Assembly: GCA_018993265.1 (NCBI GenBank)
Contig: JAGKSW010000054.1
Location: 95,862 to 159,861 of the forward strand
Direction of reading: 5' to 3'
Length of the DNA stretch: 64,000 nt
DNA from: Nostoc sp. TH1S01
GTDB taxonomy: Bacteria > Cyanobacteriota > Cyanobacteriia > Cyanobacteriales > Nostocaceae
A model generated the notes under the pieces. It made no database searches. It saw only the letters and a program-made list of their open reading frames with translations, and was not told the DNA's origin. Made by a program: the position numbers and the translations under genes. Within the stretch, counting starts at the first letter, position 1. The number at the start of each line of letters is the position of its first letter. Below are positions 1 to 7,715 of the stretch, piece by piece.

Positions 1-2
1 TC

Positions 3-116
3 TCAGAAGATAGTTGCGAGCATCCCAAGGATATTTACTTTAGCCAAAGCAGTATCGACCAACAAATTGGAGGTATTTTTGAGGCTAGTGAGTATCAGGT
101 GAGATATGAATACTGA
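3..116 (+). CDS. C-terminal fragment of an unidentified protein
   Basis: An open frame enters from the left window edge and ends with TGA at 114-116. It encodes about 37 residues, ending in ..GIFEASEYQVRYEY, with normal-looking amino-acid composition and no start inside the window. It is convergent with, and overlaps by about 20 bp, the cysteine desulfurase on the other strand. I do not recognise the family from this short tail; it could also be a chance open frame, so confidence is modest. Confidence 0.35.
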   Translation, partial: SEDSCEHPKDIYFSQSSIDQQIGGIFEASEYQVRYEY

Positions 117-1288
117 GTCAGATTTTCGTGAATAGGATAGTTCGGTGTCAGTCTGTGTAAAATTTGCTTCAACACCATCGCTGTCCAATCAATATCTGCT
201 TCCGTGGTATCTCGTCCTAATGTCAAACGAATACCACCCAAAGCCGCTTTTTGGGAATAACCCATTGCTAATAATATCGGGCTGGGGCTGAGTTTACCGC
301 TATGACAAGCAGCACCAGCACTAATGCCAATACCAGCTAAATTTAATTGTCGTACCAAGGTTTTACCGCTAAGTTTTTCACCGTCGGCGTATTCCAGACA
401 AAAACTAACATGATGCGGTAAACGATGGATGCGATCGCCTGTGGGAATTAAACCAGGGACATCTGCTAACAAAGCAAACAAGCGATCGCGCAACTCAATT
501 AACCTTGGTGTTTCGGTTGCTAGTTCTTTAGCTGCTAATTCAGCGGCGACACCAAACCCAGCAATTAGCGGAACAGCTTGCGTCCCCGAACGCATCCCCA
601 TTTCTTGCCCACCACCAGTTAACAGGGGCATAATTTTTACACCAGGACGAATATACAATGCCCCAACACCTTGTGGCCCATAGATTTTATGACTAGAAAT
701 GCTGAGTAAATCAACTGGTAATGTCTGCACATCAATGGGTAAACGTCCCGCAACTTGCACTGCATCGGTATGAAAAATTGCACCATGCGATCGCGCAATC
801 TGTCCTAATTCGCTAATCGGTTGAATTGTCCCGACTTCACTTTGTCCGTAAATGATTGACACCAAAACAGTGTTATGTCGCAATGCAGCCTGTAAATCTA
901 AAGGGTTAACTCTTCCTAACTTATCCACTCCCAAGCGTGTGACTTCCCAACCCCACATTTCTAACATTCGCACCGTTTCGGAAATGGCGGAATGTTCCAC
1001 ACTAGAAATAATGATGTGTTGCGGTACAGCATACAACCTCGCCACACCAATAATTGCCACATTATCTGCTTCTGTACCACCAGCCGTAAAAATAATTGAT
1101 TCTGGATAACTAGCCTTAATTAAATCTGCAACTTGAACTCTCGCTTGTTCCAGAACTATTGCAGCCCGTTGTCCCCACTCATGCAAGCTAGAAGGATTAC
1201 CCCACTGTTGAGTGAAGACTGCTTGCATTGCTGCGATCGCTTCTGGGCGAGTTGGAGTAGTAGCACTGTAATCTAAGTATATTTGCAT
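95..1288 (-). CDS. Cysteine desulfurase (NifS/IscS family)
   Basis: A PLP-dependent class V aminotransferase-fold enzyme that would remove sulfur from L-cysteine to give alanine and a protein persulfide for Fe-S cluster or thio-cofactor assembly in the cytosol. The 397-residue frame starts with MQIYLDYSATTP, the typical N-terminus of the family. Visible landmarks are the His of VEHS (about residue 99, stacks on PLP), the Asp of HTDAVQ (about 175), the PLP lysine in SSHKIYGPQGVGA (about 201) and the catalytic cysteine in SAGAACHSG (about 328). The short active-site loop after the Cys resembles the NifS/IscS group rather than SufS. The C-terminus is slightly extended (ends ..HENLTQYSYLT). No Fe-S scaffold gene is adjacent, so the specific pathway cannot be told from context. 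Confidence 0.93.
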   Translation of the reverse strand: MQIYLDYSATTPTRPEAIAAMQAVFTQQWGNPSSLHEWGQRAAIVLEQARVQVADLIKASYPESIIFTAGGTEADNVAIIGVARLYAVPQHIIISSVEHSAISETVRMLEMWGWEVTRLGVDKLGRVNPLDLQAALRHNTVLVSIIYGQSEVGTIQPISELGQIARSHGAIFHTDAVQVAGRLPIDVQTLPVDLLSISSHKIYGPQGVGALYIRPGVKIMPLLTGGGQEMGMRSGTQAVPLIAGFGVAAELAAKELATETPRLIELRDRLFALLADVPGLIPTGDRIHRLPHHVSFCLEYADGEKLSGKTLVRQLNLAGIGISAGAACHSGKLSPSPILLAMGYSQKAALGGIRLTLGRDTTEADIDWTAMVLKQILHRLTPNYPIHENLTQYSYLT

Positions 1289-1504
1289 ATCACAACACTT
1301 GAGCGGAAAGACGCGGACAATGGGCTACTCACTATTTTCACCATACACAGTTGTCTGGTTAAATCTTGAGAAAATGTGAATTAACGTGTATCAATAGGAT
1401 GATTTTTAACTGCCGATCAAGCTGTTTACCCCTTTAAATTGGCCTAATTGATTTTTGGGAACAATAAACTATGTTCACTACCAATTCACTTTTAGCAGAT
1501 TACC

Positions 1505-3133
1505 GTGCAAATTTTTCCTCAACCAAGGTATTTTTGGATATTTTTCTTAATATTTGTTACCACAGCTTGTCAACAAGTTAAATCATCCCATCAGCGTTTA
1601 TCACCTTTACCACAAGATCCATTGATTCAAGTTTATTTAAATCAGTCTGAAGCTTCAGAATACCGGGAACATTACCGTCAGCAAACACGACTAGGTGATG
1701 ACTTAGAAAAAATCATTGTCGATGCTATTTCTCAAGCGAAATTTGCAGTAGATGTAGCAGTACAAGAATTACGTTTACCCAAAGTTGCCCAAGCATTAGT
1801 AGACAGGCAAAAAGCTGGGGTGAAAGTGAGAGTAATTTTAGAAAATACTTATAGTCGTCCTTGGAGTAGCTTTACACCAGATGATGTCAAAAAACTAGCT
1901 CCTAGAGAACGAGAACGATATAACGAATTTCATCAATTTATTGATTTAAATAAAGATAACAAACTCAGCCAAGAAGAAATTAATCAAAGAGACGCATTAG
2001 TCATTTTACAAAATGCCAAAACTCCTTTAATCGATGATCAAGCTGATGGTTCCGCAGGTAGTAGTTTAATGCACCACAAATTTGTGGTTGTGGATAATCG
2101 GATAGTAATTGTGACTTCGGCTAACTTCACCCTCAGCGATACTTTTGGCGATTTTACCAACCCTAAGAGTTTAGGTAATGACAATAATTTATTAAAAATT
2201 GATAGTCCAGAATTAGCAACTGTTTTTACCCAAGAGTTTAACATTATGTGGGGTGATGGCCCTGGAGGTAAGCCAGATAGCCGATTTGGCTTGAAAAAAC
2301 CACTGCGTTCTCCCAAACAAATTACCATCGGTAATAGTAAAATTACAGTCCAGTTTTCTCCGGCTTCTCCCACTCAACCTTGGAGTCAAACTAGTAATGG
2401 TTTAATTGGGGAAAATTTAAATGCTGCTACTAAATCAATAGATTTAGCCTTATTTGTCTTTTCCGAACAGCAACTTGCTAATATTTTAGAACAGCGTCAT
2501 CAACAAAATGTAGAGATTCGCGCTTTAATTGATGCTCAATTCTCATATCGTTTTTACAGCGAAGCCTTAGATATGATGGGAGTTGCTTTGAGTAATAAGT
2601 GTAAGTATGAAATTGACAATAAACCTTGGACAAATTCTATTACTAGTGTTGGTGTACCTGTATTAGCAAAAGGAGATTTATTACATCATAAATTTGCTGT
2701 AATTGATAACCACATAGTTATCACAGGTTCACATAATTGGTCAGATGCAGCTAACAATGGCAACGATGAAACATTAATAATTATTGAAAATCCTACGGTT
2801 GCTGCTCATTATGTGCGGGAATTCGCGCGTCTTTATGGTAAAGCTCAACTTGGTTTACCATCAGAAATTCAAGCAAAAATTCAAGCAGAAACCAAAAAAT
2901 GTCCGACAATATCTGCACCAACTTCAAGCCAAAATCAAATCACGCATAAAATCAATCTCAATACAGCTAGTATGGAAGAATTAGCAACTCTTCCTGGCGT
3001 GGGTAAAAAGTTAGCCCAAAAGATAATCGTTGCACGCCAACAACAAAAATTTACATCAATACAAGATTTAGACCGAATTCCAGGTATAAGTGCAAAGATG
3101 CTAGATAAATGGCAAGATTATGTAAGTTTATAG
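1505..3133 (+). CDS. PLD-family (HKD) exported protein with EF-hand loop and C-terminal helix-hairpin-helix
   Basis: 542 residues from a GTG start at 1505; no better ATG lies in frame. The N-terminus is a hydrophobic segment (residues 8-20) followed by Cys22 in the context VTTACQQ, an imperfect lipobox, so an exported lipoprotein is likely. Two phospholipase-D catalytic motifs are present: HHKFVVVD (His190, Lys192, Asp197) and a second HHKFAVID..GSHNW in the C-terminal half, so both halves of the PLD active site are there. Between them, residues 147-158 form a canonical EF-hand loop (DLNKDNKLSQEE: D1, N3, D5, K7, S9, E12), suggesting calcium binding. The last 60 residues are a ComEA-like HhH module (NLNTASMEELATLPGVG..), which normally binds DNA. 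The combination suggests an extracytoplasmic nuclease rather than a lipase; this is inference. Confidence 0.85.
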   Translation: MQIFPQPRYFWIFFLIFVTTACQQVKSSHQRLSPLPQDPLIQVYLNQSEASEYREHYRQQTRLGDDLEKIIVDAISQAKFAVDVAVQELRLPKVAQALVDRQKAGVKVRVILENTYSRPWSSFTPDDVKKLAPRERERYNEFHQFIDLNKDNKLSQEEINQRDALVILQNAKTPLIDDQADGSAGSSLMHHKFVVVDNRIVIVTSANFTLSDTFGDFTNPKSLGNDNNLLKIDSPELATVFTQEFNIMWGDGPGGKPDSRFGLKKPLRSPKQITIGNSKITVQFSPASPTQPWSQTSNGLIGENLNAATKSIDLALFVFSEQQLANILEQRHQQNVEIRALIDAQFSYRFYSEALDMMGVALSNKCKYEIDNKPWTNSITSVGVPVLAKGDLLHHKFAVIDNHIVITGSHNWSDAANNGNDETLIIIENPTVAAHYVREFARLYGKAQLGLPSEIQAKIQAETKKCPTISAPTSSQNQITHKINLNTASMEELATLPGVGKKLAQKIIVARQQQKFTSIQDLDRIPGISAKMLDKWQDYVSL

Positions 3134-3367
3134 TATATACAGCGTTTCTCAACTCCCTCAGTGATGAAGATTGAGGGAAGCTACAAATCTTGTATACAAC
3201 ACAAAAAATTTTTCCGACATCATTGGATAGCGATCGCGTTATTTATGCCAAATAAATATTTCTCTTGACTTATTTATATTTATTATCTATTTCTACTGAA
3301 AGTAAGAGGAAGTTTCACTACTAAATTTTTTAGGATGTATCCAGGTAAAGGCTACTGGAGTTAATTT

Positions 3368-3613
3368 ATGCCTTATAACAAAATAGAAGAATTACCTCAA
3401 GAAATTCAAGACAAACTTCCTCAACACGCTCAACAAATTTTCTTTGCCGCTTTCAATGCTTCCCAACGTGATGGGTTGAGCGAAGAAGGTGCCACCAATG
3501 TTGCTTGGAACAGTGTGAGAAACGAATACGAACAAGGTAAAAATGGTGAATGGCAGAGGAAGTCTGAAGATACAGCAGTACACAATAAAGCAGTGACTTC
3601 TGGTGGTAATTAA
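3368..3613 (+). CDS. ChaB-like small protein
   Basis: 81 residues. The pattern LP..IQDKLPQHAQQIFFAAFNASQ..GLSEEGATNVAWNSVRNEYEQG matches the ChaB fold family (ChaB in E. coli is annotated as a regulator of the ChaA cation antiporter, but its biochemical role is poorly known). The usual pieces are here: LP near the N-terminus, the FN motif, and AWNSVRNEY. The C-terminal 20 residues are polar and variable. ATG at 3368 is preceded by CTGGAG. It stands alone, followed by a strong palindrome at 3633-3677 that may terminate it. Confidence 0.8.
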   Translation: MPYNKIEELPQEIQDKLPQHAQQIFFAAFNASQRDGLSEEGATNVAWNSVRNEYEQGKNGEWQRKSEDTAVHNKAVTSGGN

Positions 3614-3632
3614 TTAGCTTTTAAATAAGTAT

Positions 3633-3677
3633 TAAGTAGGAAGCGGTTTGTAATAATTACAAACCGCTTCCTACTTA
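3633..3677 (+). terminator. Perfect 22-bp inverted repeat after the ChaB-like gene
   Basis: Positions 3633-3654 and 3656-3677 are exact reverse complements around a single central A. It lies 20 bp after the ChaB-like stop codon. There is no clean T-run after it, so it could be a Rho-independent-like terminator, an mRNA-stabilising hairpin or a small repeat element. Confidence 0.6.
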
Positions 3678-3992
3678 TAATTTTAGTAATAAAATCATAT
3701 TGATTATAAATTTATGCAGCTATAACTCAGCCAGATTCAATATCAACTCAATAATCATAAAAGTATCCAGAAATTAATTTAATTAGCATTAGCAGTAAAC
3801 AATGAAAATTTGCTATTGCTTTGATATGATTGTCATCGAAGAGAATAAAATATGGTTTACTCAAAATCAAGCTATTACCTGCTCATGAACCCCATGAAGG
3901 AAATACTCTGATTGCTGGCGAATGGCCAGAGAGAGAAATAAATCATTACACTGAGAGGTAGATGCCCTGCTGGGATTGACCGTCCTATACAA
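3678..3992. other. Gap with possible small broken ORF
   Basis: No convincing gene. Two short frames read like protein but are in different phases: 3803-3889 (28 codons from ATG, begins MKICYCFDMIVIEENKIW) and 3830-3961 (ends ..NTLIAGEWPEREINHYTER). Together they could be one small gene of roughly 55 codons split by a frameshift near 3865, or chance. Confidence 0.3.
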
Positions 3993-5189
3993 ATGATGAC
4001 TAAACAAACTCACAGAATTTTAATCCTGGGTGGAGGCTTTGGGGGTCTCTACACTGCGTTGCGCCTAAGCCAGTTACCTTGGGAATCTCAGCAAAAACCC
4101 GAAATTGTACTGGTAGATCAAAGCGATCGCTTTCTATTTTCTCCTTTACTCTACGAATTGCTCACAGGTGAACTGCAAACTTGGGAAATTGCGCCTCCTT
4201 TTGCCGAACTCCTCCAAGGTACAGGTATACGCTTTTACCAAGCCGTAGTGTCGGGAATTGATACTGACCAGCAACGGGTACAATTACAAGACGGGACAGA
4301 AATTCCCTACGACCGCTTAGTCCTGGCTTTAGGCGGAGAAACACCACTCGATATGGTTCCTGGTGCGACATCCTACGCCATGCCTTTCCGCACCATTGCC
4401 GATGCTTACCGTCTGGAACAACGCTTGCAAATTTTAGAAGAATCCGATGCTGATAAAATTCGCGTCGCAATTGTTGGCGCTGGTTACAGCGGTGTGGAAC
4501 TAGCTTGTAAATTAGCCGACAGACTAGGCGAAAAGGGACGCTTGCGGTTAATTGAAATCAGCGACCAAATTTTACGTACATCCCCAGAGTTTAACCGCGA
4601 AGCCGCCAAAAAAGCCTTAGATGCAAAGGGTGTGTTTATTGATTTAGACACCAAAGTCGAATCAATTGGTGCAGATACCATCTCACTGGAATACAAAAAT
4701 CAAATAGATACCATTCCTGTAGAGCTAGTAATTTGGACTGTAGGCACACAAGTAGCACCTGTAATTAAAAACTTACCTTTTAAGCAAAACCAGCGCCATC
4801 AAATCACTACTACACCAACTCTACAAGTTCTTGACCACCCAGAAATTTTTGCTTTGGGAGATTTAGCTGACTGTCGTGATGCAGAAGATCAACAAGTACC
4901 AGCTACAGCCCAAGCTGCCTTTCAACAAGCTGATTTCACGTCTTGGAATATCTGGGCTTCTTTGACTGGTCGTCCATTGTTACCCTTCCACTATCAAAAA
5001 TTAGGGGAGATGATGGTACTCGGCACAGATAACGCCACTTTGACAGGTTTAGGAATTAAACTCGATGGTTCTTTAGGCTATGTGGCGCGTCGTCTTGCCT
5101 ACCTGTATCGAATGCCAACTTTAGAACATCAACTCAAAGTTGGATTTAATTGGCTAGTCCGTCCTATTATAGAGACACTTTCTCAGTAA
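3993..5189 (+). CDS. Type II NADH dehydrogenase-like FAD oxidoreductase
   Basis: 398 residues, in the size range of cyanobacterial NDH-2 proteins. These single-subunit flavoenzymes oxidise NAD(P)H and reduce quinone at the membrane surface without pumping protons. Two Rossmann motifs are visible: RILILGGGFGGLYTAL at the N-terminus (FAD) and VAIVGAGYSGVELACKLAD in the middle (NADH). A C-terminal FAD-contact motif ALGDLADC follows, then AAFQQADF. The start could be either of two adjacent ATG codons (3993 or 3996). It is not in an obvious operon; the next gene begins about 100 bp downstream. The family also includes carotenoid- and sulfide-related members, so the substrate is inferred. Confidence 0.88.
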   Translation: MMTKQTHRILILGGGFGGLYTALRLSQLPWESQQKPEIVLVDQSDRFLFSPLLYELLTGELQTWEIAPPFAELLQGTGIRFYQAVVSGIDTDQQRVQLQDGTEIPYDRLVLALGGETPLDMVPGATSYAMPFRTIADAYRLEQRLQILEESDADKIRVAIVGAGYSGVELACKLADRLGEKGRLRLIEISDQILRTSPEFNREAAKKALDAKGVFIDLDTKVESIGADTISLEYKNQIDTIPVELVIWTVGTQVAPVIKNLPFKQNQRHQITTTPTLQVLDHPEIFALGDLADCRDAEDQQVPATAQAAFQQADFTSWNIWASLTGRPLLPFHYQKLGEMMVLGTDNATLTGLGIKLDGSLGYVARRLAYLYRMPTLEHQLKVGFNWLVRPIIETLSQ

Positions 5190-5294
5190 ATCTAAATCTC
5201 ATCCGATTTTGGATTTAGATTGGGAATTTTCCATCTGTCCCTTTCTGGTTTCACATTGGTATCACCTCAAAATAAATTAATCACAAACAGTTTG

Positions 5295-5945
5295 ATGGAA
5301 CGACCGAAAGTTATTTTTCTGGATGCTGTCGGCACAATATTTGGCGTAAAAGGCAGTGTGGGCGAAGTATATCGTCAGATAGCCAAAGAATTTGGTGTAG
5401 AAGTTTCTGCGGCCAGATTAAATCAAGCATTCATTCAAAGTTTTAAAGCAGCACCACCGCCGATATTCTTAGATGCAGAACCAGCAGACATACCTCAAAA
5501 AGAGTTTGATTGGTGGCGCATAATTGCCCTCAATACCTTTGAGACGGCTGGTGTTCTCCAGCAATTTTCTGACTTTTCGGCTTTTTTTAGCGAACTTTAC
5601 ATTCACTTCGGCACAGCTGAACCGTGGTTTCTTTATTCTGATGTGGTGCCATCTCTAATGAACTGGCGGCGTTTAGGGATTGAACTGGGGATCATTTCTA
5701 ACTTTGATTCTCGGATTTACTCGGTGTTGCAAAGTCTAGGAATTAGTGAATATTTTACCTCAGTAACTATTTCAACTCAGGTATGTGCGGCTAAACCTGA
5801 TCCGCAAATTTTTGCTGTTGCTTTAGAAAAACATGATTGTTCACCAGAGGCTGCATGGCATATTGGCGACAGCATTGTTGAAGATTATCAAGGGGCGAAA
5901 GCTGCTGGAATGAGGGGGATTTGGATAAATCGGGATAAAAAATAG
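5295..5945 (+). CDS. HAD-superfamily hydrolase
   Basis: 216 residues from ATG 5295, chosen because the HAD motif I (VIFLDAVGTIFG) starts right after MERPK; an in-frame upstream extension to 5220 looks non-coding. Motif I has Asp then Ala-Val-Gly-Thr instead of the usual DxDxT, so the second Asp of the catalytic pair is replaced by Val, a feature shared by some HAD-IA relatives of the HDHD3/REG-2 type. Motif II is ISNFD, the Lys of motif III is in CAAKPDPQIF, and motif IV is HIGDSIVEDYQGAKAAG. The likely activity is phosphatase on a small phosphorylated metabolite; substrate unknown. Confidence 0.85.
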   Translation: MERPKVIFLDAVGTIFGVKGSVGEVYRQIAKEFGVEVSAARLNQAFIQSFKAAPPPIFLDAEPADIPQKEFDWWRIIALNTFETAGVLQQFSDFSAFFSELYIHFGTAEPWFLYSDVVPSLMNWRRLGIELGIISNFDSRIYSVLQSLGISEYFTSVTISTQVCAAKPDPQIFAVALEKHDCSPEAAWHIGDSIVEDYQGAKAAGMRGIWINRDKK

Positions 5946-6267
5946 AAACTGGTAGGAGAGAGATAGAGGTTTTTTCCGATTAAATGTGGGATAGCTAATG
6001 CCACGCCGCTATCTTTTTTTCAACGCAAAGGTAAAGGGAGGTTAGCGCAGAGTTACGCGAAGGTTTTGGTCTTTAAATAATACGGTACATCTTTAATAGA
6101 GAATTGGTATGAGTTATTTTTAGAGATTGCTCAACATTTCTATCGGCACATCCCTATTAATGAGCCACAATTATATAAACTATTCCAATTTGGACTAAAG
6201 CTTCAAAAAAAAGCGATCGCCCTTAGTCTGGTAAAATTTGCGATCGCCTTTTGTTATTCAACAGCCA
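5946..6267. other. Gap between convergent genes with HIP1 repeats
   Basis: No gene seen. Two GCGATCGC octamers (6213-6220 and 6239-6246) sit about 18 bp apart in a stretch that can fold, after an A-run and before TTTTG, and may serve as a shared terminator for the convergent HAD and Nudix genes. An imperfect repeat (AACGCAAAGGTAAAGGGAGG..) near 6020 resembles intergenic repeats common in Nostoc. Confidence 0.4.
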
Positions 6268-6813
6268 CTACAAAAAAGGACGTGCTAAGAAAAAGCTGGC
6301 TATTGATTTTGCATCTACTGGTTCACCTGCTAAAATTGCTTTTTCCAATTCTTCTGGTGTCAAGAGAACAGTTTCAATATCTTCGTCTTCGTCTTGTTTT
6401 GGCGGTGTTTCTAGCTTTTCTAAATCTTGGGCGAGAAAAGCATAAATAATTTCATCGGAATATCCAGGCGCAAGGAAAAACTCTCCGAGTTTGCGCCATT
6501 TTTGGGCACTATATCCTGTTTCTTCTTCAATTTCCCGCCTGATAGTTTCTTGGGGATCTTCATTGCGTTCTAAAGTTCCGGCGGGAAATTCTAAGATTCT
6601 TCCTTGAACGGCGAAGCGATACTGACGCACGAGTACAAGTTTTCCTTCATTGGTTACAGGTACAGCTAACGCTCCACCTGGGTGACGAATGCACTCCCAT
6701 TCTCCTTCTGATTTGTTCGGTAAACGCAAACGATTCACTTCAAAATCAAATTTGCGTCCTTTGTGAAATAGGCGTTGCTTTAATAGCTGCGGTAATTCTC
6801 TACCTAATGGCAT
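6268..6813 (-). CDS. Nudix hydrolase (ADP-ribose pyrophosphatase-like)
   Basis: 181 residues. The Nudix box reads G-TLERN-E-DPQETIR-REIEEETG, a full match to GX5EX7REUXEEXGU, so the Mg2+-binding helix is intact. N-terminal residues (KFDFEVNRLRLPNKSEGEWECIRHPGGALAVPVTNEGKLVLVRQYRFA) resemble ADP-sugar pyrophosphatases such as NudF, which cleave ADP-ribose to AMP and ribose 5-phosphate. It lies 88 bp downstream of folK on the same strand and may be co-transcribed with it, which would suit a dihydroneopterin-triphosphate-linked Nudix, but the sequence fits an ADP-sugar hydrolase better. Confidence 0.88.
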   Translation of the reverse strand: MPLGRELPQLLKQRLFHKGRKFDFEVNRLRLPNKSEGEWECIRHPGGALAVPVTNEGKLVLVRQYRFAVQGRILEFPAGTLERNEDPQETIRREIEEETGYSAQKWRKLGEFFLAPGYSDEIIYAFLAQDLEKLETPPKQDEDEDIETVLLTPEELEKAILAGEPVDAKSIASFFLARPFL

Positions 6814-6901
6814 AGTGATGGTTTTGTCTTTTCAAAATTAACGCACAAACACTGTTTGTCGTTTGTGGGATCAGGATTTTGCTTGTTTATGGGTAGTGAC
6901 T

Positions 6902-7474
6902 TTAATTGCTCTTCAGTAAATGTACATCAGAACAGTCTACATCTTTTACCAACTGTTTGATTGTGTATCCGGAAACTGGCTCAATCCAATCTGGCGCAAT
7001 TTCGGCTAAGGGAACTAAAACAAATGCTCGTTCTCGCATTCGGGGATGGGGGATTTGTAAGTTGGGTGTGTCTAGAATGACTTGATCGTACAACAATAAG
7101 TCTAAATCTAGCGATCGCGGCCCCCACCGTTCTTGTCGCACGCGCCCAAATTGCTGTTCTGTAGCTAACAAAGTTTCTAGTAATAATTGCGGTGTCATGT
7201 CTACTTGCATGATTACACAGCCATTAATGTAATCTGGCTGTGGCGGCCCTACTGCTTTAGTTCTATACCAACTGGATGTTGCTTCTAATTGAATTTTTGG
7301 TATTGCACTTAACTGCGCGATCGCTGCTGCTAATATTGTCTGCGAATCACCTAGATTACTGCCAAGTGCTACCGCTATTCGTACACACTGCTTACTACTA
7401 AGAGATTCTTGTCCACTATCATCAGGATGATTTATTATATTTTGCTCCCCGTTGAGACCGGATACTTTTAACAA
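6902..7474 (-). CDS. folK: 6-hydroxymethyl-7,8-dihydropterin pyrophosphokinase
   Basis: 190 residues. HPPK transfers pyrophosphate from ATP to 6-hydroxymethyl-dihydropterin in folate synthesis. Signatures are VALGSNLGDS near residue 34, the pterin/ATP-loop motif ERWGPRSLDLDLLLYD (the R-x-x-x-R/D-x-D-x-D-L-L signature with two Mg2+-binding Asp), and IPHPRMRERAFVLVPLAEIAPDW. The first 30 residues precede the conserved core and are probably a non-conserved extension or an over-long start. It is followed by the Nudix gene on the same strand. Confidence 0.93.
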   Translation of the reverse strand: MLKVSGLNGEQNIINHPDDSGQESLSSKQCVRIAVALGSNLGDSQTILAAAIAQLSAIPKIQLEATSSWYRTKAVGPPQPDYINGCVIMQVDMTPQLLLETLLATEQQFGRVRQERWGPRSLDLDLLLYDQVILDTPNLQIPHPRMRERAFVLVPLAEIAPDWIEPVSGYTIKQLVKDVDCSDVHLLKSN

Positions 7475-7715
7475 TTTTTCTTTGACGAATTAAATATAAT
7501 TACTCAGTTAATCTTGACAAAATTCCACTATTAAATTCGACAATAATATTTTATGTAGCAATGAATTCAGTTAATTATTTATAGGATAATATACTAACAC
7601 GAACGTAGTTAATTAACGCTTAAAAGACATTTTAGGCGGTTGATCTACGATTACTTGGAGCAAGGAACTAACGTGGGGAATCTCACCTCCTGGTTCAAGC
7701 AACAACCAACAAAGT

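Noticed and set aside
429..1109. Plus-strand open frames opposite the cysteine desulfurase
   Set aside because: They are antisense shadows of a strongly conserved gene and have no family features.
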